From: Rhynochetos jubatus
Taxonomy: Eukaryota; Chordata; Aves; Eurypygiformes; Rhynochetidae
Reading direction: 5' to 3'
Length of the DNA stretch: 64,000 nucleotides
NCBI GenBank assembly: GCA_027574665.1
Contig: CM050648.1
Location: forward strand, 49,257,200-49,321,199
Made by a program: the position numbers and the translations under genes. Of the stretch, positions 25,901 through 39,482 are shown piece after piece (positions within the stretch are counted from its first letter, which is position 1; each line of letters begins with the position of its first letter). The notes beneath the pieces are model-generated. The model worked only from the letters and a program-made list of their open reading frames with translations, was not told the DNA's origin and did not search any database.

Positions 25901-28900
25901 GATGATCTCAGTAGCAGAATCTAGATTGTACTTTGCCTCATTAACCACATTTTGAAAATCACCAGCCTGCTTTGCCAGGAATTAAGTTACATGATTTAAA
26001 ATTAACATAAGAGTTTAGCATAATTGAAGTGGGACTGTGATATCTGACTTGTGGGATTATAAGAGATAAAGGCATAATTTTCAGCATAAAAGATAACCTC
26101 TATTTTTAAAAGTAAATTTTAAAAGGTCAGTGTGAGATTGGGTTGTAACTTGACTTATATTTTGTAAGTCTGCTGGGCAAAAACAAAAACTGAAGGTCAT
26201 CCACTATAACTGGTATGAAATCCCACCTCCACAACTGCACAGATGTTTGTTTTACTCAGCAAATGATACTGAATGTATGCAGAAGAGGAATGAAAATACA
26301 CTCCATAAGATCTGGTGCAATTACACTTATACTAGAGATCAGCTGCGGCATGCAGTGCCTCTTTTAAGGGGCTTCATTACGGTAAATGTTTTTTAGTTAT
26401 AAACATTTCCTCATTTGAAGATCTCTAAGCACTTCTCTAATGCAGGTCAGTTGTCGAGGCAAGTCAAAGGTGTTGTAAAGGCATTACGGTGAATCCGTGG
26501 GAGTGCTGGAGCGGCAAGAGAGTGCTCCCTTGCCTCGTTTGTCTCTTCCCAACACCAACAGCCATGCTTCTCTCCTGAAACAAAAACTTGATTTTTGGAA
26601 ACTAATGTTCCATATTTGCTTTTCTTCTATAATGAATCTGTATTAAATAAAATCAAAATATTTTATGTAAGAATTAAAAAAATAACAAAATTAATAATAA
26701 ATTAAGTTTAAAATTAAACTGCATAAGTGTGCATTCTCAAATTCTGATATATTTGTCAGCATAAGGCAGCTTTTTTCTTCCAGGTAGGATTTGGCTTGCA
26801 AAGTTCCGACAAAGCCATGACGCCCATCTTACCTAAAACTGCTGGTGAACTGTTGCTCGCTGGAAGTCAGAGGTGTGCAGCCACAGTGCAATCAAACATG
26901 GCACATCCTCTTGAAATGTCCTCTGGTGTAACTCCCCCAAAAGGCCAAATTTATTGGAGCTACTCCTGCCTCGGGCTGTTCTATCTTGGTGATGTGTCAT
27001 TGGAGATGATCGCTTTAATTTTAAATGTAGTTTAAATGAAAACTACAATAAGACACTTTGCAAAAGTCTGAGAGGAAAATATTTTACTAGATCTTTCTAT
27101 TGTATATGTAGGTTATATATAAAAGTCTTTGTTGTATGTGCCTTCAGGCTAACGATACATCAGATAAGTCTTTTTAACCGTAATGTTAATACCAGTTTAT
27201 CAGCTGTATACCCTGCTGTGATGCTTTCAAAACTATATTAATTTAGAGTCGAAACCTAACGTCCAAAGTCAGACCATAAATTATTACACTTCAGAAAAAG
27301 TACAGATGCACTTGCTTGTATCAACCAATTAATTTACCATCCAGAGGGCAGGGCAGGAACACAGAGTATGGGGGGGTGTAACCAACTGACTCAGCAAAGG
27401 GAACCTGTCCATAACTCCAGGTACCTGGGGTTGATTTCTCTGCTGAAATGTGTATATGTGGGCAGATGAAGGAAACAGTCATATTATTTAGTTTAATGAG
27501 AACATCTTAGATTAAATTTGGTATTCATAAAAACATCTATTTTGGGGGAGAACTGTTGAGCTCTTGGCACTGTAGCTAACTGCAGTGAGTCCCACAGGTT
27601 TCTTGTATGTTAGATGTAGCTCTTCTTGTGCCCAGAGTAACAAATTTGGACTTCAGAGACTTGGATCTTCCTCCAAGTTCTGTAACTTCATGGACTTGTT
27701 GGACAAACATGGACTGCTCTCTGCCTCAGTTTCCCCACTGGTAAAGTGCTCCTGTAAATGAAAGGTTATTATAGCGTGTGCCTTCTCCTAAAATCATTGA
27801 ACTAAGTGGATAAATAGCTGCAGTTAGACATTAGGTATTGGTGTGGAATTTAACTCATAGGGTGTTCATGGCCTTTCTTTATGTTTTACTTCAAATGGCT
27901 TGGAAGAAGCCAGGAACTTCCGAGCTTTGTTCCAGCCGAGAAGTGCATCATTCAGCTCTGTTCTGGGCAGTTGGCAGCCTTAAGAATGCAAGCTCTGTTT
28001 CAAAACACTGGGCATCTGTCAAGCCTGCCCAGGCACTGCCTCAGCACAAAACCAGTGCCAGGTTGTCTGACCAGGGGAAAGTGTCCCTGCGGTTCCTTTT
28101 GTACAGAGAAGAGCAGACAGGGACAGGGTGAGAATCTTGCTGTCTCATTTTATTCTGAGCCCAAATAAAGAGAAGCTATTTTATTTTTGTTCAATAGCCC
28201 TAAATAAAGTGATGCTCAACTAGAGTTTTGCAGCAGCAGTGGATCCCATCCAGGTATTCCAACTCCTGCCTTCTCCCAAACACCAAGACTGCATAATTCT
28301 GTACCCACTGTTTCCCCCCACAGTCCTTCCCGAGGTTCTGCCAATCCTCGTGATGGTATCCAGTTTATCTGGCTGCTAGAGACTCTCAGGACTTCCCTCC
28401 TACTAACGTAGCCACTTTTCCTATGGCTCTGTGGAGGCTACTAATAACATGGAGACTGTATTGATACAGGCTAGGTGGCTTTCTTTGTCTCCAGAAAGTG
28501 ATGTGATTGACAACCCTGAGAAAGGGGGAACAGTCCTTGCAAAAGGAAAGGGAAAAATCCCAAGGCCACGACCGTAACTTTTGTTTCACTATATATAATT
28601 GTTGCTCCCTGTACTCTGTCTTCTCACATACAATTTCCAACGCTCTTTAAGTATGTCACAGCACAAATGGGTGAGACCAACTGCCAGTTCAGACTCAGCT
28701 GTCAAGTGTAAGCCAGCTCCAGTCCGGCACATCTATGTTATCATGGCACTGAGGCTGCACTAATAAGCCTGCCTGAGATTATGGTATGTCAGTCACCATC
28801 TGTGCACACTTATCTGTCTTGTCCTTGCCATGTAGAAATTCCTCCTGTCTCAGGGTTCTTTTTCTCAATTTCCTTCCGGAAACCACAGGTTTCACAGAAC

Positions 28901-31493
28901 CTCCCAATTCTGTTCATTTCCCAAGATCTGCAAGTGTGAAGTGTCCCACATAATTTGCATTCAAGAAACAGAATTCTGAGACATAAGGTGTAGGAGCAGA
29001 GCAGGTTTATCTGGGCATTTCAGCACACAGAGGTGTAAATCAACACTCACTGGATTGTAAATACATGTCAGTAGGATATTAAATTCTAAAGGTTTAATTT
29101 TCCCAAGCTAGTTACTTGGGTGTAAAAACTGGATGTAGGCAGAATATCACCTGCCTATTGAACTGTCTCATTCCTGATAAAAGCAGACACACAGAGAGAC
29201 AGATTTTTAAGTTCTAGGAATGATAATGAGTTACAATTCATATGAGAAACTATGTGTGTTCAGAGAGCTGAGTTCAACTACGTAGCAGTTGCCCCCCTGC
29301 ACACTTTCACAAATGCATGTATAAATCCATGCACATTTTCTAAATGCACATGCATGCACACAGTATATATGTGTGTCTCACATCACTGAACCAGCTGTTT
29401 CTCATCAATGGTAGGGGGAGCTACTTAGTCCTGCATCTGACATTAAAGATCTAAATGTGTATGAAAACATACAGTCTCTAAAGAGCCAGAGTTCCCATCG
29501 CTCAGGATGTACAGACAGAGCTATAGCAGAGAATGAATATGGTAGTATTGTATATGCAAAAGCATCATAAGCTGTATAGGCATGTAAACATTTTATTATC
29601 ATCTTGCAGAGCCACGACGTTATTCCACATGACCCTAAGCTGCTTGCAGGGCCTGCAAGTTTACCTCTTGCACAGGTCTTCTTTTTGCTTCTTTAGATTG
29701 CCTGGGACAGGATGCTGCCAGGTCTGTGGGTCTGCAGCTTGGGCAGCTGCGCCTGCTTCTGATCATGGGTACAGCTATAGGTTTTGGGGTTTCCTTGTGG
29801 GGAGCTTGGTAGGGAGGCAAGTGAGTGAGGGTTTGTAGCATCCCTCTGCTTTCAAGGAAATTGTGGTTTTAGCACCTATAATGCACTCCAAGCCGCAGAC
29901 ATCAGCTGTCACCTTAGCTGTGACTGCTGCTATTCTCTTAAAAAGAAGAAAAAAAAAAGGCAAAACAGAAAAGGGACAGAGGGAAAACCTCTAATGAGAA
30001 GGGGAAATGTTAATTGTGGCTGGAGGTGACAGTGCTCAATAAGAAATAGCTGCTTTGCTATTGTATCTCTGATGAAAGTACCCTAAGACTGCAGCACAAC
30101 AAAAGCTCAGCTCCAAGGGAGGATGATGTTTCTCGAAATCCTCGTGATCCCTGCAGGTCCTCCTGGATAGCAGGGGAAACACAAGCACAGAACCAAAGTT
30201 AGATGAAATTGTTCTGTGGCTCAGCCATGCTGCCAACAAGTTCCTTTATCCCATTTCTCCCTGAATCTTTTCGGTTGTCTCCAGCTGAGCGGCTGCCATG
30301 GGTCCAGGACACCACGCTGCCCCTGCACACAGAAACTCCCTTAATGGAAGTGCTGTTACCAGGCAGGATCTGGCTCACCATTTATTTTCTGCCTTGCTTT
30401 ACTTAAAAGTGATGTTAAGCCTGAAATTTCCAGCTTAAAGTGATATACATCAGGCTACTCCATCCCCAAGCTGGCAGTTGGAAGAAAGGCAAAGCTTTCC
30501 AGCTGTAGTGAGCAACTGCTCCTGCCAGGCACATCAATAGGAGCTAGAAGGGCCACCTCTGAAAGGCAGGTTGGCCCTAAGGGAGACTCCTGAGTGTGTC
30601 TAAAGAGCCTGATTCTTAGGAAATGGTGCCTAACAGCTTTTTAGTACAAAAAGATATCCCTAAACATGCTTTAACTGGAAGTGGTAGAGGCTACTTTATC
30701 AAACCCATACCTTTCTGAGCAAGGAGAGGGAATATTTTGGGACATTTTGAGAGAATCTTTTTTGCATTTTCAGTTTGCTTTCCACTCCCCACCCTCCTTC
30801 CTACAAGCTCTGAGGCATTTCTTTAATTTATTACAATTTACCAGAGAAAAACAAGCTCTCCCACTAACATGTTTATAGCTGAAATCTGCTCTCTGTTCTG
30901 TCTTGGTTGCAGAACCAGGCACATGCTGAATGAGAGAAGCTGGGAACTCGTTATGTAAAATCTACAGCAAGTGAGCTTTTCTAGTGCTATTATGCCCTGA
31001 CCCCTTATTTTGGCGCAGTAACAAAACCACTGAGACTGGGCAGTTATAGGGTTTCCCAGGCTCTTTTTTTTTTTTTTCTTCTTTTGGCCTCATCACAAAA
31101 CCCAAGTGACTCAATGGTGTGCCCAGACTCCTGAAATGGTCCAGGACTTTCAGTATCTTCTACACACAAAGAAACAGTGTGGAAATATGTGTATTTAATT
31201 TATTCATTATTTAATCAGAACAGACTTCCGCCTAAAAATCCCTTGCTCTGGATCATGTTAGAAATCTCTGACACAGTTTTCTAATTGATGTTTGGGCTAC
31301 ACTATGATCCCTACTGCTTTACATTCACTTTGTTTTCTGCATGTGACTGAAATTTTCCATTTTTCCAATAAATTACACTTGCCTGTAAGCCAGGTGATTA
31401 TTTTCCCCTCCAAGATTCAATCTTCCACTTCAGCATCATCACTTGATTAAAAATAAAAAAGTAATAAATAAATAAATAAAACTAGAGTAAAAT
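22936..31493. other. Intergenic region between CHST9 and AQP4, first part
   Basis: No gene recognised. The longest ORFs (for example 188 codons on the minus strand at 23815-24381) show no domain, no splice context and no low-complexity explanation, and look like chance. An AATAAA at 28164-28169 and a G-rich run at 25425-25438 are isolated. A noncoding RNA could exist but nothing in the sequence demands one. Confidence 0.55.
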
Positions 31494-31722
31494 AAGGAGG
31501 AGAGGAGAGGAGAGGAGAGGAGAGGAGAGGAGAGGAGAGGAGAGGAGAGGAGAGGAGAGGAGAGGAGAGGAGAGGAGAGGAGAGGAGAGGAGAGGAGAGG
31601 AGAGGAGAGGAGAGGAGAGGAGAGGAGAGGAGAGGAGAGGAGAGGAGAGGAGAGGAGAGGAGAGGAGAGGAGAGGAGAGGAGAGGAGAGGAGAGGAGACG
31701 AGAGGAGAGGAGAGGAGAGGAA
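31494..31722. repeat. (AGAGG)n pentanucleotide satellite, 229-bp purine tract
   Basis: 44 tandem AGAGG pentamers (31501-31720), preceded by a short ggagg lead-in. It is purine-only on the + strand except for one C at 31699. A short (AAAT)n stretch lies just before it (about 31464-31480). The complementary strand gives spurious ORFs made of LLSSP repeats. Pure homopurine-homopyrimidine DNA of this length can form triplex structures and is usually length-polymorphic. Confidence 0.97.
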
Positions 31723-33702
31723 CTCCTTCAGACAATATGAATTGGGATCAGGGTGACCGTTAAAGGATGAATTACCAACACTGGATAGCACAAATTGCGT
31801 TGTGAGATTGCGTGGAAGTGCCCTTCTGTGCCTTTCATACCAAAAAGGTTCAGTTTAAAAGTCAAAAGTAATTTTCAGAGAGTCCATTCTGCAAACTCCA
31901 CCATGCAACATTGAGGACCAGGCTGGGTGGTTTTCTGTCCCCTCTCACATCCTGAGGACCAGCCACATCATGACAGGAGCCTCAGCTGATAATGGTGCCG
32001 GTGAGGCGTGTAGCTGAAAAGAATCCCTTTCACTGGCATGTTGGTTCTGCCACGCTGCTGGTAAGAAAAATGTGCTCATGTCAGTCAAGTATGCAGGGTG
32101 TAACTGAAAATCAGATGGGTATTGTGGATGTTTAACTTATACAGAAGGGGACGTGTGAAAACATAAACCCCTCAGAAACTTGCCTTTGTCTGTGTGCATT
32201 CTTGTAAAAGTAGATCTAATTTTAACAGGGACCTTCTTGGCTCATATCCTTGAAGAGGTATGATTAGCTATACATGTCTCTTTTTCACACACTAGTTTAA
32301 TATAATACATATCTTCACAAGTAGTTCTCTCCATGAAACTCACAAAATCCAGTAACTTATAGCAGGGCTATCTGCAGTCTATCCAAAGTGTGGATGCAGG
32401 AAGGAAAGTCTGATGAGTCTAAAGAGGTAAGCCATGAAGAATGGTCTCAGACTAGTTGCTCTGTATTAGTAAGTCTGCAAACAAGTCAAAAAAATGCTTA
32501 TTATTATCAAAGTCTTCTGGAATATATGTCTTTTGTTATTGTTTTTAATTATTCACACAGCTCGCAGCATTTTTTCCCTCAGCTGGCTTTGCAAAAGAGC
32601 AGCTTGCCAATCTGTAAGTGCCCACAGAAGGCAGTCGTGGAGGTTAGATTAGAAAATGTTGCTTAGAAAGAAGCACAAGATGTGAAAGTAGCATAAAGCA
32701 GGAAAGCCCACTGACCTCGTGCCTGATTTCATCCAGTCCTGTGGGGTGCTGCTACGTGCAAATACTGGACTAGAGCTATGGGCCTCAAAAGACTTTTCTC
32801 TGGCTGCATGAGCTCCCAGAGCACATTCACTGGAGTTCAGTAGTTGAAGACAAAACATTGTTAACTGATCAGTTCTCATATGTTGAGACATATGAGACCA
32901 ACCATATGAGACCAACCGCCCATCCATCCATGCAGTGGCTATAAGCTGGTATCAGTAAAGCTAAAGATGGCACCAAGAAGTGTTTGTTTCTTTGTATTAA
33001 TCTGTATTATCGTTGTTGACAATTGAGCCAACACAAGAATCTCCATAGCAGTGCAGCTTTGAAGAGACTGAATGACTCCAACTGCCATTGCAGAGTTCAA
33101 AACTTTTCTCCTACTCCAGTAAAACAGTGGCATTTGTATCACGAATTATTAGGCTTCATCTAAGCTTTTTTCAAGCTGTAAACATGGAAAACTGTCAGAA
33201 ATGAAGCCAATGTTCTACAAAGGATTTCAAGAAAAACATGCTGTCAGATTTTCTTCAGAAGCTTATGGACAAAAGAGCATGAATGTGTAAATATTCATAG
33301 TTAGACCCTGGTTTTCAGTTAGTTCAATGAAAGATGAACCTTTACGTAGGAAGAAAAGATCAACATCTTCACTTCTGTGGCCTGAGGTTTTAGCTTTTAG
33401 AAGGTATGAATGTTGAGAGGGAAGAAAAACCTTGCAAAATATATAGTATTAAGAAGACAGTTACTATCGTAATCTACAAAGATAGCCCGAATATCTGAAG
33501 CAAAACTGTCTTTCTCAGAAGATGCTGCATAAGCCCATTCATGGAATACATTTCCACTAGGTGTATAAATCCTATGTCTATAAAGCTTTGTATTATATAT
33601 ATTATCATTATATTACATACAGCAGATGGCTTGGACAAAAAACAAATTCCTAGCGTTGGGCCACATGTCAAATACATTATGGCACTGTGCCTCAGCCTTG
33701 AC

Positions 33703-33748
33703 AACAACAACAACAACAAATAAAGAAGAAGAAAACCAACAACAACAC
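33703..33748. repeat. (AAC)n / (AAG)n simple repeat
   Basis: AAC trinucleotides, a few AAG units, then AAC again. Ordinary intergenic microsatellite. Confidence 0.85.
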
Positions 33749-33983
33749 AGGAGAGATTTATTTTTTTGAATTACACTTTGGCTGGCAGAGGTAGCGGCAC
33801 AGAGTGCTGTGTATAAGTGTTTCTAGAGGCTCTACCACAATACTGAGAGACGTTTGTTTAGAGCATTACCACTGTACATTAGCCAGAAAGCGGTAAAGGG
33901 ACTCAGGCTTGGCTGACAGATCTCTGAAAGTAGTTAATGAAGTAGTAATGGCAGCAGTTGGCAAGGATCTGAAGGGATCGCCG

Positions 33984-34020
33984 TGAGGGAAAACCCTCAT
34001 GTGCTTGAGGGTTTTCCTCA
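33984..34020. repeat. Strong short inverted repeat (hairpin)
   Basis: The left arm tgagggaaaaccctca and the right arm tgagggttttcctca form a 15-bp stem with a single one-base bulge and a six-base loop. It is the best small hairpin I noticed. It is shorter than a typical microRNA precursor and the stem does not extend outward. Confidence 0.75.
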
Positions 34021-34169
34021 GTAAGTAAATCTGGAAGTAAATATAGAATCACTGTCAGTATAGTTTGAACATGACTTAAATTAGTTGATTGATAACCTTG
34101 AATGGCCAAACACAGAAGACTGGATTGTTCTCTAGCATGAACCCTGTCAGACAGAATATCTGCAAAATT

Positions 34170-34876
34170 TCGTGTCTTGGAGTGAAACAAGACTTTTACC
34201 TACAGAATGAGGTCTATATCCCGAAAAGGACTGAGGGGTTATTGTAGAGAAGCGAGGAGGGATGCTTTCACAATGTGATGCTGCAGTAAGAAGGCCTAAT
34301 GCAACTCCTAGGTGCGCTAGGAGAAATGCTTCTACTTTAGAATATGCCTGCTGGGAGTCCAATATTAAAAATGCATTTTAAAACACATGTTGAAAAAGTG
34401 GTGAAGGCAAAACAAGAGCTGGAAAAAAAAATGTTAGGGAAATTTTTTTAGAGTGAGAGACTTTGAGAGCTCGGTCTGCTTAGCTTACCAAAAGGATGAT
34501 GAAGAGATGACTGGCTCACATTATGTAAGTATCCTCATGGGGAGACAGTAGAAGTACAAGAGACTTTTTAATCTGGGAGAGAACAGCATAATAAGAACCA
34601 CTATATGGCAGATGAATTCATACAAGCTCAGTTTAGAGACAAATAGCATTTTTGGTGGTGAAAATGATCAGTCTTGAGAATAAGTTACCTAGGGAATTTT
34701 CTACCCCATGAGTTTTCAAATCAAGCAAGGACGCTTTTTTTAAAGATATATTTAACCAAATAAAAGTTACTGAACTCATGAAATGTGTCACAAGGTAAAG
34801 TGTAATGGCCTATGATATATAAATTTAATGAGAAAATGTTTTGTTGACATGTAGTCTTAAACTCCATGATTCTTTC
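34170..34876 (+). mobile_element. Ancient CR1/L3-like LINE 3' end, plus strand
   Basis: The + strand follows the conserved C-terminal and 3' UTR pattern of old reptilian CR1 elements. It has gtgatgctgcagtaagaagg, then a region like the CR1 repeat segment for KRGLKELGLFSL (gactttgagagctcggtctg), then agttacctagggaattttct, aaatcaagcaaggacgc, and gtaatggcctatgatat. It ends at cttaaactccatgattct, like the CR1 terminal ATTCTATGA-type tail. Divergence is high, far more than in the 7-10 kb copy. The identification rests on remembered consensus order and needs a repeat search. The start is uncertain. Confidence 0.6.
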
Positions 34877-37800
34877 ACTGAGCTTCATTTTGGTGGAAAC
34901 TGAAGTCCTGAAGCAGTGCTCAGGGAAGAGGCTGAGCATTTGGAGGTGAGAAGCTTAGAAACAGCAGCAGTACTGTAAGGGAGAATACTCAGATCAGTCA
35001 GGAAAGCATGGCTGGAAGTTAAGGAGCGTACAATGGTGGTATATATGAAGTGGAGTGCTACTTTTTCTGTGGTTGATAAAATCTGTGAGCTCACAGATAA
35101 AATTTGTGAGTGCTTAACCGAATTTCAGTGTCTCACCTAGCAAAGTTAGACAAATCTCTTTGGCACCACTGGCTAAGACGACACAACACTCAGCACACAG
35201 GCCACCAGCGTGTTGGGCTGTTTTTCCCTCTTGGCACATGCAGATGCTTCTGCACCCTGCCCTGTGCTGCTGCCTGTCATTGCCCCCTTCCACAAGATAC
35301 CTACTCCTTTCCCCTACTCCAGTTGACGTGTGTTTTTTCCCACAACTCTCCTGTTCCCCTCCAGGAGTGTCCAGGGTGGCTTTCCTGCTCCTCCTCTCGA
35401 GTTCATCAAATTCTGGCGGTCTCTGCCACCGTGGCAGCTTTCTGTAATAAGAATTGTGTCATTTCATGACAGGAGGGGAGAAAAAGGACTTTTGCTTTTT
35501 TCTGTATTCCCAGCAAAGGGCCTGTCCATGCCATGTTGAAATTAAATGGTTTCTAAAGATGAAAAGCCTCCAGGTGGTTCCTATATTACCTAGGTCTTAA
35601 TTTTGCTTTTCCAACTGTAATTGCTGCCTATGGAGGTGGGGGGAGAGAGCAAAGGAAAAGCAGTCAATCCAAATTGTCTCATGAGGGAGGTAATAGAGCA
35701 GGGCTAAGGAAGCTCAGCAGTCATCGAAGTGCACAGCTTCTTGTAAAACCTTTCTGAAAAGCCTGAATGAATCCCCCAAATGAATGGCCATTTTGTCCCT
35801 TTCAGTTCTCCTTCTCTAGCATGGAACTCAATGTGCAGCTTGTGGACAGACAGATTCCACAATAAATAGGGAAGGAGAGTAAAACTAAACCGGCTGGAGC
35901 CTGGCCAGCAGCAATGTCAAATCTCTTGACTGATTTCCCAGGGAATTCTTGCTCTAAATGTCAGGAGCACATAGCCCTGCAGCCAAACCTGGACCAGGCT
36001 GATACCAAGGCGTGACAAAATGAATGACCTAAGTAACAAGATTACACCCCAGGAAAATTAAAACTTCAGAAATGTGCAAAGATCACATTTCAGTAAGTGG
36101 TGCTTTATGTAAGATCCTTTTAGTAGACAAAGCTTAACCCAAACTTATAAAGCATAAATTGATGAGGGGAGGGGCATTTATTAGTGGTGAGAGAACGAAA
36201 CTTTCGGGCAGTCAGACAAGAAAGACTGAGGATTTCTGCAAGTGTTCATGGTTTCTAAAAGGCTCACAGCCTGCTTTCAAAAGCTCTTGTCGACCGGAGC
36301 CAAGGAAGGTCAAAGGAACTTAGTCTCCTAGGAGTCTGATCCACTTTGAAAACAGCAGCTAAGTCCCTCCATCACTCAGGCACTTCTGAAAACCCTCCTG
36401 GAGCATTTCCTGTGGTGGTACCTGCTGCCCTCCCTGACCAGCCATGCTCACGGGGCTGGCAGGAACCTAAACATCTTTGGGGTTTCTGATCCTCCATCAG
36501 TTGTCATGCATGTAAGCCTCATGTCTTTTGGAAACTGAAAGCCTAAAGTGGTGCTGAGAGAGGAGCCGAGTGAACTGAGGAGCTTGACAACAGCAACATA
36601 AGTGAGAACAGCCCAGATCCTCTGGGTACAAGTGGAAAAGGACTACTGAGACCCTAAATTATGTCCTCTTTTTTTGGATTTTATTCTTTCTTTTCTCTGC
36701 TTCAGCCCTACCTGACAAATCCCAGGAGGCAGACCTGGCAGAGTTGCCCGGGAAGGATATCCATGAGACTCTCCATAGGAGCAAAGGGACTCTTCCCACA
36801 CTGCTATTCAGTGAGGTGACAGAATCTAGTGCTGGGAGTTTTTCTGCCTCCCTTCCTCATATTGTTTTAGCTGGAATTAGCTGTTTGCACATTCCTCTCC
36901 TACTTTGGCAGTGTGCCCTCTCCTCCATAACCAAAAGCCCAGATCCAGCATGTCGCAACTGTCTGGGAAATCCTTGTTCAGAATGGAGATGTCTCTTACG
37001 TATTGCAGCATCTTCTCACTACGGCTTATGTTCCTACAGACATCTTTAATTCATGGTGCCCTAAAAATTACTGTAGAAACTCAGATTTAATATTCAGTGA
37101 AGGAGAAGCAAGAGGCACAGAGAGATTCCGAGGCACAGAGAGATTCCAAGGCACATTTCCACACACATGCCGCCACACCCTGGACATGGATTGAGTATTA
37201 ACACAATTTTTAAATTTTTCATATATATTCTTCTGCAAGTTATTTCCTTAACTGTGTTGAGCGCAGCAGCAGGAGGAATATTTCAACCCTGGACAGAAGT
37301 CCAAAATGAGTTAACCCGGAGTTTATAAAGATGAAAGTACATAAGCAAAAGAATCTATGTGGTCCCAGCTCCCAACATTGACAGATTTATTTTTCTACAG
37401 AACATAGTCTGCGTGTTTGATCAGAGTTGGCACAGTGCAGTTTGCTCCAGGTTAGTGCCCGAAGCATTGTCCTTCTCTGTTTATGTGGCCACAACCTTTG
37501 TCTAATCCTCCAGAAGATCCATCACAGTAAGAATGGTAGCAGTGACAGAAGCTATTAATGTTCTGGCATCTCCATGCGGCAGTGATCTGCTCTGCAGATC
37601 AAAAAGAGCAGATATGTGCTATCTTCAAGAAAAGGAAAAGCAATTATTGGTTTTGCTAAGCAAACTTTTTTTGTGAATAAAGAAATAGGCTGAAGGAGCC
37701 AGGTCCACAAGGTGCCAAAGAACAAGTGTGTTGCCAGGGCACAGCTATGAAAGTACCCTCAGCCTTGACTTGAAGCAGGGAGCTCCAAAACTGGAAAGAA

Positions 37801-39330
37801 ATTAAAGGTTTGTATGGGTGCCTTTTGTAACTTTCGGAGTAACAGAGGAAAGAATTTGTATGACCGAAGTAGCCATGGCATAAAAGGCTGAAATAACCAG
37901 ATAATGACTTCACCAAATGCAGGTGGGAAAAGATGTGGCACCTTAAAGCTACACCAAGGGAAGCCACAGGTGTTTGAAACAGAGCACTAAAAAGGTGCTT
38001 TTTTACAGTAATTCCTCTAAGAGAGGAAGAAAGGAAATAGGGGTAAAAAAATCTTATGCAGGGGAACATCCTGACTGAAATCCTTTCACCATGAGGAACT
38101 CTTCCTGCAGGCTTGACATAAAAAGTTGGTCTGTGAGTATATGAAGTATATGATGGTCTTATCTGTCAGTCTGACAGTGTTAGGACTTGAGAGTCCTGGA
38201 ATCACTGTAGCAGGTTGCGAAGGGCAGAGACTGAAAACCCAAATGCACCAAGTGAAAGAGCAGAGCTGTGTAATGATGACTGCATCCCTTGTTGACTAAG
38301 CTCAAGACATAAGCAAATGAAGCGAAGCTTGAAAACCAGGCAGGCAAACATGCAGCCATCAAATTGTGAATGACTCTTGGTATCCTTTATGACACAGCTT
38401 TAGAGCAAGAGCAGGCAAACATGAGAGAAACACCTACATTTGTACTTTGTGATCACCTTGCATTTACCATAAACTGTGATCAGTAAGTATTTAACACATG
38501 AGCATGACTTTTTTTATTGCTGCGTGTACAAATTTATCCAGGGCATCCTGAATTGATAGTGTTATACATTATACTTGTTTTTCACTGGTGTAAATTATTA
38601 CCTACATCTCCTAGCAGAAGCTAAGAACTGACTTTCCGTCTGTGGTTTCCGTGCCCAAAGAAGATCTTCAGCTCCCACGCTGTTTTCTGATGTTCAGAAA
38701 GATTCTCTGGTACCGTGTGCTCAGTACAGGGTGGCTGATCGTAATGCCAAATTTTGATTCTTTCTCTGTTGCTGCATGGACGTATGGCAGTAGTACGGTA
38801 GTTTCTCTATACATCCTATTCTAACCTGCTTTAACGCTTCAGCAACACATCCCTTAAAATGTTTTGTATGTAACCTGCGCACAGATTCTTTTACTGCATG
38901 CAAAGGTCTAAGCCACTGGAGGAAAAAAAAAAAAAAGAAGGTATTTTCTAGATACTTTGTTCTGTTTTCACCCCTGCCTCCTTCAAGTGACAGTTTCTAT
39001 GCATTCTCTAACAAAATAATTGTGCCTGGCAACTTAGGTGACTTTGGGTTTTTTTCTTATTATGCAAAGGGCTGTTTTTCTCCCTGGACTGTTTTCGTGG
39101 GGTAGATGCAATGGGTTCTACTCAAGGTGAGGACCATCTGAATTTCCTCAACAGCATCGTGGTCTAATTTCAACACTTCTTTGCAGTGGCCTCCTTTGGC
39201 TTTCCACACTAGGCAAAACTTTGCTGTTGAATTTAGCGACTTCCGACAAATTAAACACTTTGCCCCTTTTGTAACCAGTGGAGCTCTAACCGGCGCTTTA
39301 CATGGATCAAGCTTCCTGGCTCCCGAGTTG
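34877..39330. other. Intergenic region upstream of AQP4
   Basis: No gene recognised. It contains a perfect 18-bp tandem duplication (37112-37147) and an A-rich tract near 38922-38935. As the 4 kb directly upstream of the AQP4 CpG island, it may carry AQP4 regulatory elements, but no specific site is claimed. Confidence 0.55.
37112..37147. repeat. 18-bp perfect tandem duplication
   Basis: Two identical copies of gaggcacagagagattcc are followed by a partial third (aaggcaca). This is a recent local slippage or duplication event. Confidence 0.9.
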
Positions 39331-39482
39331 TTAGCCTTTTTTTTTTCCCCCCCCCCTCCTTTCGATGCAGCGTGCGGCAGGGAGGAAACCGCGAAAGCTT
39401 TGAGCTGCGGCGGCAGCTCCGCGGGTCCCCTCCGGCCGCGGGCGGTGGCAGGTAGGGGGGGAGCGCCGCGTTGGCCAGCCGC

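Larger units (their letters stand above)
31723..34169. other. Intergenic region, middle part
   Basis: No gene recognised. ORFs are under 100 codons and without motifs. Contains the simple AAC-rich repeat at 33703-33748 and a compact hairpin at 33984-34020. Confidence 0.55.

Noticed and set aside
31439..31791. Two ORFs of about 100 codons made of LLSSP repeats on the minus strand
   Set aside because: They are translations of the (AGAGG)n simple repeat.
34918..36620. Apparent similarity between 34918-35000 and 36553-36620 (both with gctgag, acagcagca-like and cagatc words)
   Set aside because: Alignment is patchy with many gaps; not enough to call a repeat family.
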